From Ptiloglossa arizonensis (lineage: Eukaryota; Arthropoda; Insecta; Hymenoptera; Colletidae), in assembly GCF_051014685.1 (NCBI RefSeq), contig NC_135059.1:1488001-1552000 (forward strand): a stretch of 64,000 bases of DNA, written 5' to 3'. Both the position numbers and the translations under genes were made by a program. The stretch's first letter is position 1. Each line of letters begins with the position of its first letter. The notes beneath the pieces were generated by a model. It did not search any database, was not told where the DNA came from, and saw nothing but the letters and a program-made list of their open reading frames with translations. This document shows, one piece after another, positions 10,921-23,400 of this stretch.

Positions 10921-12384
10921 AAGCGTTCTCTGTCTCGAAGTTTTCAACTTTAATTGTCGACCAGTACCCGTGGTTTATCCGACTATACGATAAACACCGG
11001 CTACGGCGACACCTCCTCGACGGAGTTTCGAGACGATCGTCGCCTGTCGGTCTTCGTTGGTAGCTGTCTCTATGCTCGGATTAATTACGATTACCTTTCG
11101 CGATCCGCCATCGAGCGTGTTCAACGTTCGACGCCTCGTGCCGTATCGTTCGTAAGATCGATCGGTAAAGCTCTAGAAAATTGCTTCATCGAAAGTACAA
11201 TGCCGGGATGCCGAAACGGGCGTGTCACTAATTTCTCCGGATCCGACCAAGGGCTCTTAATCTCGTAGATGTCGCGGACTGATTTCACAGAATTCCACAA
11301 TAATACTTGCAAAGGACAAGGTTAATCGTTATGAACTTTGCGTATTACACTGTCGAGGGTGTTCCCGCTTGGTTATCGGATCGAATGCCTCGTTTGATAC
11401 TTTTCCCGAAGAGTGGTCTTCCGCTCGATGCGAAACTCGCAGGGTCGAAACGTTGCGAAAGATTCGAGACGTCGGCTCCCGTGTATCGAGCTATTGAAAA
11501 TTCTTTCGCGTTGCGACGATCCGTTGTCGGTAAGACGAGTCAACGACTTTCGTTTGCCTCAAAATTATTACACACTCCACGCGTGTTCGCGATTCGTAAG
11601 TACATCCATCTTCGCTTCAACTTCTCGAAATCGCCAACAGGACTAATTAAATCCACTGTTAGGAGCACGGACGAGTACCGCGGGGAGAACGGAGTCGAAC
11701 CTCGTTAAGACCACATTCGGACATTACCGAGAGAACGTTCTCACAAGAACGTTAACGAGTGATAATTTTTCTGCTTTATCGTGAGCGTTCGCTCGAAGGA
11801 GAGACCAGCTCGGATGTAATTTGTTTAAAAGGGGCCGACGACCGTGATATTGTTACAGGTTTCGGATCCTAACGAACCCTATTCTTTTCGAAACAACGCT
11901 CAGAGCCACGGCCTCGAACGCGTTTCAAATTTCTGTTCGATCGTAATCGCGCGACACTTATCGTCGGTGTTCTTCGATCCACCGCGTAACCGACCCTCGC
12001 GTTGACCCGAGAACACCGATTTCGCGAGAAAAAACGAGTCGGCATCCGTCCACGAATGGAAATTAATGTTTCATCCGCTCGACGAAGCGAAACGTTCGGT
12101 TCATTTTTCCTCTTTTAGGTATCCCCTGTTATCTTCTTCTTACACAGAACGCCGTGCCGGTTCCGAACGTTGCGATCGATTTCTAGATCCGTTTGTTCGC
12201 CAGCAAGCGCCTCTGTCCGTTTCCACGAACGAAATATTCGAAATTTTTGCATCGAAAAAGGATAACTCACGGCCGTATCAAGATTCGAACGGTCCAGGTG
12301 CAGCTGCGTTGTAAGCTGCGGATCTCTCCCCTCTCTCTCCCGGCGCTAGTCCCTCCCTCTCACTCGCTCCTGGCACCGGGAGAT
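10921..12384. other. CpG-rich non-coding DNA
   Basis: Open frames of 104 codons (10954-11268) and 133 codons (11307-11708) show no domain, and their composition matches the background. No other feature seen. Confidence 0.45.
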
Positions 12385-12470
12385 ATCAATTAGCACTACG
12401 TCCTGGGGAATTAATCTCGGGAATTAATATCGCGACGTTGCCAATTAATTTTCGTTAATTTCGAATCAGC
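12385..12470. promoter_or_regulatory. TAAT-rich cluster with a 13-bp tandem duplication
   Basis: Five AATTA/TTAAT cores occur within 90 bp, including ggaattaatctcg directly followed by ggaattaatatcg. TAAT is the core bound by homeodomain proteins, so an enhancer role is possible, though unproven. Confidence 0.25.
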
Positions 12471-12608
12471 AGTTTCCAGAGCAGCGCCACTGCGGCCCCC
12501 TAACACAAATCCCTATCGCCTGGTCTGGCGCTCGAGAGTGAGCGAGGAAGCAGAGACGAGGACACGGGACAGGAAGTAAGACGAGGAAGTAATAGAGAGA
12601 CACGCACG

Positions 12609-12615
12609 GAGAGAG

Positions 12616-12651
<36 letters not shown>

Positions 12652-12658
12652 GAAGAGA
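12609..12658. repeat. (AG)n microsatellite in a purine tract
   Basis: About 14 uninterrupted AG units (12618-12645) flanked by A/G-only sequence. Confidence 0.9.
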
Positions 12659-12761
12659 ATACAGTAGCGGCGCTGTGTAGACACTTCTACGAAAGTTTTG
12701 CGAACGAGCGAATGACTCGTCGACCGTTTCTTGTTGCCCGTTCGGTCGCAAGTGTTGCGTA

Positions 12762-12851
12762 GCGTTTATCAAAACACACCGTTTAATTATGCTTCGCGTT
12801 GCCAGCGGCATCGAAAGTCGTTGCACGCCACGGTGCGGTGCGGCGGCTCGC
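12762..12851 (+). repeat. Dispersed duplicate, copy 1 (partner at 14369)
   Basis: Shares an exact 18-base block, gcgtttatcaaaacacac, then tttaattat, cgcg, a cgcc-like block and gaaagt in the same order with 14369-14442. Both copies lie just after G/C-rich sequence and are followed by ggcg/gcgctcgc words. It is either a local duplication or two members of an interspersed family. Confidence 0.6.
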
Positions 12852-14368
12852 CTTTAAAAATCCCGCTCGATCGACGGAGATTCTTCTCGGAAGTTCGAGC
12901 CTGTTCCCGATCGTTGAACAACGTTCGACGAACTGGTTGCTTCCAGCGCGTTCGCTCGAACATACGCGGCAATGCGCGAGAGAACTTGGGAAACTTAATC
13001 CCTAGGTCGAATTCTGGGACAAACAGCGAACCGTATCGTGGAATATTCCTCTTGCGACTAACGACACGGAAAAGTGTCCTTCCATAGGGTGGATAAAGAC
13101 GAAGAAAACTTCGAGAATCGTAGAGGACGTTAGATCGGATCTTAATTTGCTTTATTTCGTTTGCGGTCGTCGAGTTTTTACAGTTTTCAGATATACTTGA
13201 TTTTTGATTCGATTGTTTCTATTTTCGAAGCAACTTGTCCATACCACCGCGAATATTTGGATACCGTGCTTCGATACTCTATTTGTTAGCGAGAAATAGA
13301 AGGGACATCAAATGTTGTCTTTAGGTACGATACATCGATCGTAGGCTTTGGTCATCGGGTAACGCTTGGGTGTCTTGTTTTCGTGTCAATGATAAATAAG
13401 ATGTCGAGCGACGACTGTAGGAAATTCCAGGAAGATATTTTGTTTGTCGAATAACTGCTCCACCAATTGAACTTCCGCTTCGAAAACACCAGCTCGATTG
13501 CCCTAATAATTTAGGTCGTCCACGAATTACTCCTTTCTAAGTTTAACCTCCGATAAAGGGTATTTTGGATTAAGAACCTATTTATTTTTCAATCGATGCT
13601 TCGTAATTTTAGTTTCAAAGGGAGCGAAATATTTCGACGAACAAAGAGATAGGTTTGTACAAAATACTAATCTCTGAATTCCTACACAACGCACTAAAAT
13701 AAACGATATTCGTTCCGGGCTAAATCCGGTTTAGTCGGATCCACTTCCGACCTATAATTCTGCGAACAATTCCAAAATAAGATCGAGATTTGAAACGTTT
13801 CACCGAAACGTAACGTTATCGTTGATCGCCTGCGACTATTTTCAATTCCTTTCGTTTGAAATCGAAGTAAGAGGCCTAATGGAATAGGTGGTAAAAAATT
13901 CGATGTTCGAAAAAGGGAAAAATGAAGGAATCCGGGAACGATGGAACGGTCGAAGACCCCGGTGGACGTTTTCCCGTAACGATGAACTTGAAAAAACGCA
14001 AACCACGGGCAAAAACATTAAGCACGCGATATCTGATGAAATATTACCGCGCAAACCCTTCGCAAGCAGTCCTTCATTTACAAATTGAACGAATAACAAT
14101 AAATCACCTTTATTCCGCAAAATGGTAGCGAACGTATCTCCGGCGACCAAAAACCAATATACATTACAGTGCCTTCGATAATTTCGTGCGGGAAAGGGAT
14201 CGCGGTAAAATACACGAAAAATATTTGCATAAAGATCACCGGCGGTCATGAAAAACGGCTGTCCTTCGGTGGCCCCGGTGAAATTTCGTTGGCCGACGGG
14301 GGCATCGGGAACAAGCCGGTATTGCGTGTTTCTTGCGACGCGGAGGGTCGCCGTGGACGGTTTCGTTT
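12852..14368. other. Non-coding, partly AT-rich
   Basis: No gene recognised. The 135-codon minus frame at 13842-14249 has no known domain and overlaps two plus-strand frames, so I do not call it. Confidence 0.45.
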
Positions 14369-14442
14369 GCGTTTATCAAAACACACATTTAATTATTCCG
14401 CGCATCGCCGTGGGCGCCGAAAGTGGATACGCGGCGCTCGCT
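14369..14442 (+). repeat. Dispersed duplicate, copy 2 (partner at 12762)
   Basis: Same-orientation relative of 12762-12851, about 1.6 kb away. The first 18 bases are identical, then similarity falls, with small gaps. Confidence 0.6.
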
Positions 14443-16072
14443 TATTCCGCGCTTAATTCACACCTGGACCCGTGACGGAGCGACTAGAGCCGCTTAAATT
14501 AAAGCGACGGATAATAAAAGCGTTAGCTCGTCGGAGCGCCGGGTTCAGCGAATCCCTTCCTCCTTTTTTTTTTTCCTTTCGTCCTTCCTGGGGTGTTTTT
14601 TACTCCTCTCCTTTTGTTTCCGCCACGTACGGGGCAACTTGCGCGTCGCTGCAACTTGCCTTTTGTTTTCCCGCACACTCCCCGAGCTTTTAAAACACAG
14701 GAATGCGACCGCGTTGCATTCGAATTTAGGGGAGCGCCGCGGTCGCCGAAAACTGTGCCATTACGCTTCGGTCTCCGTTAATCGGGAAAGTAGGGAAAAT
14801 AGTTTAGCACCGTGACCACGTTTCGATGCGTTTCTACGTAACGGTCTGTCATCTGTTTCCCTCGTCGTGAGAACAAGACGACGAGACCCTTTCGCAGGGG
14901 AAAAATTCTTCCCTTGTTGGCTGTGCGAGTTGAAAATACAGAGATGCTTATCGGACGATTCTTAATTGCAAGATATCGATCCAGACCGATAGCTATCGAT
15001 GTAGAGTACGCGTTACGATTCGAGGGATGAGCGAAAAACAACTTTTAACGTTGAAAAATGTGTATAATTTCGATACGTTAATACTCGACGCGTTTAATCA
15101 ATTCCAATTGAAGAAAATTATACAAATACGTTGCTCGAAGTTTTCCAATTTTCCGTTTCGTCTTCCATTGTACGCGATATATAAATAGCACAACGATACG
15201 TTACATTCGAGGAGCAACAAAATCGATCCCAGAAACTCATAGTACGTACACAATACGCAAATCGATAACGTCAACGAATCGAGGATCATTACTTTGCAAA
15301 TAATTTATTTAGATTTAAAAGTGTATACAGATTTAGAAAAGAACTCGTAATCTTCTTGGAGTTGTAAAGTACACGATTGACCGCCGTGGTTGCGCTCGGT
15401 CGAACCTAACGTTGCCTATTCGCCGATTCGATCTCCAGTGACTCGATGTATTTCAAAATACGTACCGTTGGTGTTTACGATAACGTTCGTTAAATCTCGT
15501 TGCAAATTCTTCGTCGTTTGAATAACAAGCGTGTCTCAAATGCCCACAGTGAATTGTCTTGGACTCCTCGTACGATCGGAGACCGTGTTTATCCTGAAAC
15601 TGACCTGTCAAATTTTCTACGTCGATTGTGCGCGAGTTTCGGTGAGGAATATTTGGAGATATTTCGAACGCTATTGGCCGTTCTATCTCCTCAATGACAA
15701 AGTTGTTCCTTCCAGAACAAATCGGGCAAAACGGTTCGTTGATTCAAAAAGTATATTCCTAGAATAAATGGCGTGGATATTTGAGTTGACTCATCGGTTT
15801 AACGTTATTGCACATAATGTTCTGGACAGTGAAAGATCACGAATTTCTCCCAGGGCGAACGAACTACTCATCCGTTCGACTTGTCCCTTTACGATAGCCT
15901 GGTTACCGAATTTATTCGTCCGTTGGAAATTTACCAATAATAGAGTCAGATCTATATTACATAACCTCGTTCTATCGAAGTAACTTTATTCGGGGTTAAT
16001 ATCGCCCCATTTAGAATGACTCTTCGCAAAAAGAAAAACACAGCTTTGTGTTATAGGGTACTCGCAATACTT
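14443..16072. other. Non-coding, no feature recognised
   Basis: Contains a pyrimidine tract with a run of T at about 14562-14573, and otherwise unremarkable CpG-rich then AT-richer sequence. Frames at 15500-15767 overlap in two registers and match nothing I know. Confidence 0.45.
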
Positions 16073-16155
16073 GTACTTTTGATAAGTTTTGTCGTTCGAT
16101 GAGTACAGTACTGCATCGATAAGTTTTATCGAACGACAAAATTCATCGAGCAACC
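16073..16155. mobile_element. Mariner-like MITE, copy C (fold-back remnant)
   Basis: An 83-bp segment consisting almost only of the two terminal inverted repeats of the family at 6330 and 48248. The left arm holds gataagttttgtcgttcgat. The right arm, read on the minus strand, starts ggttgctcgatgaattttg. The arms pair over about 20 bases with two mismatches around a short centre. The interior has been lost and the TA flanks are not preserved. Confidence 0.65.
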
Positions 16156-17450
16156 TGTTATACATGATTTGATAATTTTTCAAATTTTCGAATTGCCCAC
16201 TTTCGTGCTTGTTAACTCGAGTGGTTAAAAGCGGTGTCGAAAGACAGAGGGCGCGACACGGACCAGGGCTGGGAACGTGTCGCGCGACTTATCCAGACGA
16301 CGCATTTAAATTCAAGCGAACTTTGGCGCCGTAAGTTCGCCCGGGCCGGGACCAGCTGTATTGAAAAGCTAATTCTCGGCGTACAATCGACTCGTCTCGC
16401 GCTGAGCAAACTTTGTGAATGTGTCTCATTAACTGGCTGCGACAAGCGTGCGCACGCGTAAACTCGCGCGAACCGAGACGCGTGTGCGTGTCGAAGCGTT
16501 TCACTCGGTGTAACCACCGCGTAATCTCTTCCACGGGCACATATTCTCGGGGTGTATTTCAATTTAAAGTCACGCATCGGCCGACCTTTCCAGCTTCTGC
16601 GAAACCGACACTGGAAATTGTTTTATCGGCTGTTTATCAACTCGTTGCGCGGAATATTTCGGAATATCGTGGGATGCGATTCAGATGGGGATTTTATGCT
16701 GTTACGCTGTATCGATCCTATTTAAATTCAGCAGTTCTTCTCGGTATACGAAATTACGACGTCAAAGCGATACAAATTTCTGCAAATTCCCGAATCGGGT
16801 CGTTTCTAACGGTTTTCGGTACACTTTCGGTGCATCGGGAATTCGATAACTCCGTGGAAACCGATAGAAAATAATGGAACGTTTGTATTTTACGATCGTC
16901 GAAAGAATTTTCACGATACGAGGGAAATTTGTTAACCATTCGGCAAACATGAACACTTTTACGGCGAGAAATTCTTAAGAATTTGTGCCGCGAACGAATC
17001 AATATGCGCTCGCTTTATCGAGATTTTACGTTTTCCTCGTGGAAAGAGCACTCGGGAGTCGGAGCAATTTTCAAAGTCTCTTCGTGTAATTGTTCGGGGA
17101 GCATTCCGATCACGTAAATTACGCGTATTTCTTAGCCGTGAATTCTAATTAACGAGCGAAAATAAGATCGAAGGGAGAAGCATCGCGGGAGGGTGGCTTC
17201 GATTAGCCGGGGACTCTCCGTTACTAAATTCAAAACAATAAGAGAGAGCTCCGCTCCGAGTTTCACCCGCGCCTGGTAATGGAACTTCGGCCGCTTTTAT
17301 AAAACGGGCCGAGCTTTCTTAAATAATGAGATACATTTAATCAGAGGATTAATGAACGCCAAAGAAGTGGAATGAATTATGAATGATATTTATTCGTCGA
17401 GTACCGAACCGACTTGGGAAATGATAATGCGGATCTTCGTCACGATCCTA
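16156..17450. other. Non-coding, no feature recognised
   Basis: CpG-rich first half, AT-richer second half. Stretches near 17150-17340 carry TAAT-type motifs. No coding exon supported. Confidence 0.45.
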
Positions 17451-17502
17451 ATAACAACAACAACGACGACGACGACAACGACGACAACGACAACAACGAC
17501 AA
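17451..17502. repeat. (AAC)/(GAC) trinucleotide microsatellite
   Basis: Interleaved AAC and GAC triplets over about 50 bp. The Asn/Asp and Val strings in overlapping frames come from this tract. Confidence 0.9.
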
Positions 17503-18713
17503 GCACGATGAACAGAGGGAAGAGAATAAAAAAAGAAAAGGGATAAAGAACGACGATAATAAAGGTGAAAGACGAGGTGCAGGGACAATAAGAAACGTGT
17601 TCGGGAAAGCCAGACCCGAGTAGGGATGAGAAGGGTCGAAAGAGGGACGCGGAACTTCGTCTCTCGGCTTTATTTGCATAAAATCGTCGTAGTCGACGCC
17701 TTCGAAGATAATGAAATGAAACTAAACAAATAACGCGGATGCTAAACATTAATTACATTCGCCGTGGAGAGCGGAAGGAGTGCAGCAAGTGTATCGCGAA
17801 ATTAAGAAACTGCCAGTAGGACGGGCGAAAGGGTGGCGAAGAGGGAGGGTGGGAGATACGCGGCCTAAAACCTTCGAAGGGAGCAACTTCCCGGGGTGGT
17901 GAATTAAGAAATCGTTTAAGAAGTTTAAATCGGGCACACCGCCAAAAAGAAAGGGTTGGACCGCCCACTTTGCGAAAGATACTACTGCATTTTAAATAAC
18001 GATTGCTGCCTGCCTCGTCGAGCTATCCTTCGAAATCGCCGCCATCCTTTTTAATTATTTATCGCAATCTTGACGAAAAAAAACAAATTTCGACCAATGA
18101 TCTGAGTAAGAATTACATCGACTAGAGTACGTTACTTTAAGCTTGTTCTAGAAGAAAATAAATACTTTCGACTGGCAATAATTGCATGCCAAATAACACG
18201 GATGACGAGTTTTTAATCGAATATTTAATAATATTCGAGGTTAGGCTTAAAAAATTATCTCTATTATTTTTGTCGCGGACGAGAAATACTTTGAACCGGT
18301 AACGCATACACGCAACACGGACGAGTTCGTAATTCCATGGTTAATTTTGAAAATCGTTTCAAACGCATTCCTTGTAAAGATAAGCGAAAAGTTCTCTTTG
18401 TCAATATTCTTACCGACCATTTCGATAATAACGTCGAATCGATACAGTCTCTTATAATTTCACCGATCGACGTCGGTTCTAAATTGTTTCGTCAAAGACG
18501 CAACGTTCGAGTGAGTTGTTCGCATTTTATTCCAACAACACGAAGAAGACCAACAATTCCCTTCCACGATCGGTCATCGAACACCAGAAACACCATTGTT
18601 ATACGGTTTCTCGAGTATCGTTTCACCGGCTCAAAAACTCGAGAGGAACTTGGAAACGATTCGCTGTTGCAACACACAACGGGTGTATCGATCAACGTAA
18701 AAGCTCGACGTTC
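17503..18713. other. Non-coding, no feature recognised
   Basis: A purine-rich start, then CpG-rich and AT-rich sequence without a recognisable gene or repeat. Confidence 0.45.
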
Positions 18714-18743
18714 GCAAAACTTACAGGAATTCCGTCAATTACA
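18714..18743 (+). repeat. Short direct repeat, copy 1
   Basis: Reads cgcaaaacttacaggaattc then cgtcaatta. It is similar to 19057-19090 (cgcaaatttatggcaattcc then gtcaatta), in the same orientation about 340 bp away on the other side of the microsatellite. Confidence 0.5.
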
Positions 18744-18750
18744 GCCCCGT

Positions 18751-18826
18751 CTTTTGGAATTCCCACCGTGTCCCTCGGATACGAAACGACGTTCCGTGAC
18801 TCTCCTAATCGGTATTCATTGGAATT
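18751..18826 (+). repeat. Inverted duplicate, arm 1 (partner at 20391-20475)
   Basis: The reverse complement of 20391-20475 matches this segment in order through tcggatac, acgacgttcc, taatcggtat and cattggaat with scattered changes. The arms lie about 1.6 kb apart. Confidence 0.6.
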
Positions 18827-18865
18827 CGTTCCGATCCCAGATATATATGTGTATGTGTATGTGTG

Positions 18866-18868
<3 letters not shown>

Positions 18869-18950
<82 letters not shown>
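18869..18950. repeat. Compound microsatellite (AT)20(AG)21
   Basis: Pure AT repeat 18869-18908 followed without a gap by pure AG repeat 18909-18950, preceded by a TG/TATG-rich lead-in. Overlapping open frames are Tyr-Ile, Arg-Glu and Ser-Leu strings from this tract. Confidence 0.95.
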
Positions 18951-18954
<4 letters not shown>

Positions 18955-19056
18955 GCATACACGCATCCGTGCACACATAGGAAAACGAGTACACATATAT
19001 AAGAGTCAAGACGCGCACGCGGCTCCGTTCCTCGTCTTGGTCGCAGCGTCCACGCG

Positions 19057-19090
19057 ATATTCGCAAATTTATGGCAATTCCGTCAATTAA
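19057..19090 (+). repeat. Short direct repeat, copy 2
   Basis: Partner of 18714-18743. The shared block aattccgtcaatta is exact. Confidence 0.5.
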
Positions 19091-20208
19091 GTCGAGTGAA
19101 GCGGAGTCATAACATAAATATGTAAACGGGCAGGACGAGCCTCTCTTGGAGTAGCCATATAAGCTGCGCTTGTCCATCAATGTCTCCGCGAAAGAGGTCC
19201 AACATGCTCGTAAATGCATACCCAACGAAATGCAACGGTCAGTGGCTATCATACATCCGTACGTGCGGATCTGCGCATCGCATAACTCGTCCCCTCCCCC
19301 TCGCTTGCCGCCTCCTTCGCGAATGTGCGCGCGCGCTAACGTGCATCGCACGGTTTATCGTTTGCAGAAATGCGAGGGGATTCTCTCAGCGCGCGTATTC
19401 TTCTCGCATATTTTTCAGTCGATTTAGCGCGAATCGTGCAACCGCGAGGCTTCGATGAACTTTTCAGAAAGCGACGATCGACTTCTCCGCGTTTCCTCGA
19501 GTTCCTCGCGCGTTTAGCGAACAATGTGGAAAACGGAGAGAAACGAAAGGTAATTATTGAAACGTCTCGTTAACTCGACGGTAAGTTGGTAAATATTTTT
19601 TCACAAAGTATTCGTCCTCCGGTACCGCGCTCGCCTCGTTCTCCGCCGTCTGCGCGTTAATTATCGATATTCGCATCGTGTTGTATCGTGAACTGTATCA
19701 AGTTCAACTTTTCGTCGATTCGCGAGGACGAGTGTCAAACCTCGATACGAAAGTTTCCTCGTACTTTGCTAGCGATAATTAACACGAACGAGGTACACTT
19801 GGACAGTATCGATTCGTCGATTCGCGACGATTCATAAATCGAACACTCGATAAAATTGGAATCTAGCGATTTTAATCTCGAACTCGCGCGTGTTTGTCGG
19901 CGTGTCCGTATTTACAATTCTAATACGATCGTTTCGATCGACGTTAAATTCGGACGCAAACGCCTCGAAGGAGCTCGATCTATCGCGAGAAAAATAAACG
20001 TTTAAGAAAAGAAGAAACGATCGACCAATTGAATCGCTTAAAGGGCGAAGATCGACCAAACGTTTCGCTCGTTCGACCGCTCTTCCGACGAACCGATTCA
20101 GTCTGATCTGTTCGCGTATCGAGATATTTCCCCATCCGTGCGCTTTCTGCGTCTTGTCGAACCGGCCTGTAAAACCCCGAGAACGGAGGAGCGAACGTTG
20201 AAAGAAAC
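19091..20208. other. CpG-rich non-coding DNA
   Basis: Several 60-200 codon frames overlap on both strands (for example 19832-20446 on minus) without any domain. No feature supported. Confidence 0.45.
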
Positions 20209-20225
20209 AAAAAAAAAAAAAAAAA
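20209..20225. repeat. Poly-A tract of 17 bases
   Basis: Run of A within an A-rich stretch. Not accompanied by LINE or SINE sequence on its 5' side. Confidence 0.85.
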
Positions 20226-20390
20226 CAAAAGAAGAAGCGAGAAGAAACAGACGGGTTAAAGTTCGGAATTGAAATTGCCTCGGGAGGCGAGTCTACCGTG
20301 AACCGAAGAGTCTCCGAGATCCTCGCATTTATGCGATTCGTCATTGTGCAACGATTACTTAGCCTCCCGTGTACCCGTGCGCTTGAGAAG

Positions 20391-20475
20391 CATTCCAATG
20401 TATACCGATTAAGAGAGCCAGGGAACGTCGTCTGGTATCCGAGCATCCGGCGACTCGATGGGAATTCGAAAAAGT
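20391..20475 (-). repeat. Inverted duplicate, arm 2 (partner at 18751-18826)
   Basis: Minus-strand relative of 18751-18826. Similarity by eye is about 75-80% over some 80 bases. Confidence 0.6.
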
Positions 20476-23400
20476 CGCCGTCGGCGGTTTATCGTATAGG
20501 TTTAGCGGGATTCGCCGTGGAATAACTCACGTATTCGGATCTCCCCGGTGGCGGGAGTATGCGAGCCATAGGGCAGCCGTTTCTCTTTAATTGAATCGGA
20601 TCTACATATCTGGATAGCTCCATTCGTCCGCGCCGCCGTGGAGATTCTGTAACGAAGGTTGGACACGTTCGGCCGATCTATCGAAAAAATGGATATTTGC
20701 CAAAAGCGTTCATCTTCGCGTAATTGCGCATCTAAATTTCCAACGTCCGCCCGAGCGTCGTCGTCGCGTTACGTTCTCCGCCCCTACCACCCAAGCGCTG
20801 CGTTTCCAATTTCGTCGCTCCTTTTTCTTCGAACATTATCGCTTTGTATTACCGTTAATCCGTTCCACCGATACAGAGTCCCCGCTCGATCCCGACCACG
20901 TCCGATTGGCTTAGTTCCCCGTAATGCGCGAAATTCTCGAACTTGCGCTCCTTTCGAACGAATCGTCGGATCGTTCTCGACGCCTTACGATTCGTTTCGA
21001 AACAAATCGAATCGTTCGTTACGAACGCTCGTCCGTTACAGAAGAAACTAAAATATTGCACTTGACCACGGAACGCGTACGTTCTCGATACGGATTTGTG
21101 AGACAACGATACGAACGAGAAAAGTCCACACATCCACGTGGCTAAGTTTCGTCGTTTTTACACGAGAGATTGACCGCTGGACCGGAGTATTCCACTACCG
21201 TTCTTCGTACACTTGGTTCCACCGTTCTTGGTTCGTTTATTTCCTACACGGTATCGTTGTCCTTCCGACAATTGTATCGTGTCCGTGCGTTTCCTTTTTA
21301 CGTAAGAAATATCTTACATCCCCGTTACCTTGCACCTTGTATTTTCTCCGTACCTCGTCCCGCGCGGTAAACGAATGTTTACCTCGCGCGTAGAATGCCG
21401 CAAACTCCGGGCAACAAAGAGGCGAGAGAAACGAATAAAGTGAGCGATCTCCCGTAGGAGCGACGGCGAGCGAAACGCTTCGGTAAATTCCGTCGTTCCG
21501 CGGGCACGTATTTGCGATTACACGGGCTGCGCCGATGCGAGCGATTCGCCGTTGTTTCTTACGGTCCTTAGACGCGAGCCGCGAATACGTACGTCCGAAT
21601 GGAACAATGCCGTCCGTGATGATCCGCAATTACCTCGGGGAGGTCGCAAATCACCGGCTATGATTCGATTTTAATCGCGCGCATAATGAGCAAAGGTCGA
21701 ATAATCGTTGGTAAAATGGAGGATGGAAACGATCAAGGTTTTCATTAGCATGCGCGTGTTGCGTTATAAACAACCGTAAGGAGGACGGGAATTAATTCTG
21801 CGGTGTGGAACGGAACGGAAGAATTGCGGTGAAATCGATCGAGTTCGAGTAGAGTACTCGTTCCTGGTCTCGGAAAATCGTTTGTTCGCACGGTGCGCGT
21901 ACGATCGCTCGCTGGAACACGATTCCCCGTAACACCGAACGGAAAGTCCTCGTTCCCGAGTAAAAATGAGGGCATTGCGTGGCTCGTGGCGGCGCGACGT
22001 AACCTACGCGAGGACGCGATAGTGACGTTCACCGAATGATGTAGACCGGCATAAAGTGGACAAACTAGGGCCATTTGTCCGCTTTCCTGGAAGCTTGCAC
22101 TCTACGATGTCGGAGCGTCAAGGGGGGTCCGTTGCGCGAGGGAACGGGCACTGGTTTATTTCAGGGATAATCCAAACAAATGTACTCGGTGGCTCGCGAG
22201 TAAATAACATGCAAATGCCGTAATGCTGGTTGACCGATGGCTTCGCTCGTCTCCGGTCTCGGACGTGCCTCGCGGAACGCCGTGTTCCCGTTGCGATGCC
22301 TTCCAACCGTCGAAAAAACGAGTTTAATACCGTGGTGCTCGACGATCCATAAAATGTGCGAACGCGCGACTCCGAAGACGGGACTCTTCGCTCTGTTATC
22401 TTTGCTCCATTATTCGCTAGCCGGTAGTTTCTTACGCGAGGTAAACACGGGGAGTATACGGAGCCGGCTAGAACGCGAGAAAAAGTTCGCGTAAACGTTG
22501 GCCAGCCATCGCTCGGTTTTCGAGATATTGCGATGCCAAGAGTTACCCTCGCGGATCGTTTCCAGAGAACGTTTCGCCTAGTGTAACTTCGACGGCGTAT
22601 GGAAAATAACGTCGACGGATCGAGGAAACATTCGTTCGGTCCATCACTATCGGGGTATCCTAATTTTTGCCTTTTTTTTTTACTCCACGGTATTAATTTC
22701 GAGGAAATTAATTAAAACGTTACAAATGCCCGCGTGGCGAAAACAAAGTCTAACGGGATACACGTATACCTGACCTCTCTTTTTTTATTACGTTTTTGCC
22801 AGCATTTTACGAAACGTCGACCTCGCGGGTAATAAATTTTTATGAAAACGAAAATAGTATTATTTTTTCCCGATCGCTTCGCACACGTACAAAGTGTCCG
22901 ATCGATACTTTTGTCGCGCGTACCGACGCGAAAACAACCGATTCGACGAAATTAAAGCTTTTAATACCGGGTTTCGTTTAAATCGGCGAAACTTTTCGCG
23001 CCGAAGACGATTCGATCGGAAAGGTTCTCCGATCGAGACTATCGACGTTCTCGTTAGAAATTACTCGATTTTTCGATTCTCGGTGTAACCTCGTTTCTCG
23101 TCGACACTCCTGCCAATAGCGGTACAAAACACTCGGTCGTATTTCCGAATTTTTTCGCGCACCGGTTCTTCGATTTCGGCGACTCCACGCGCCACCGAAG
23201 TTTGCTCGTTGAAAACGGAAGTAACCTGTACGTCATCCTTGTCATCCCCCGGAAGCATTCCGTGTCTCTATTACCTATTAACTCTCGGTCCATTATCCAT
23301 CGTCCTAGTCTTGCAAAATAACCGAGAATTTGCATAGTTGCCGATATTCGATTCGCGAGGAAATTTTCCGAACTAATTAAAACGCGTAAATGGAAACGTA

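Noticed and set aside
18337..19002. 221-codon plus and 219-codon minus frames
   Set aside because: The ends are Tyr-Ile, Arg-Glu or Ser-Leu strings read from (AT)n(AG)n, and the rest is domain-free.
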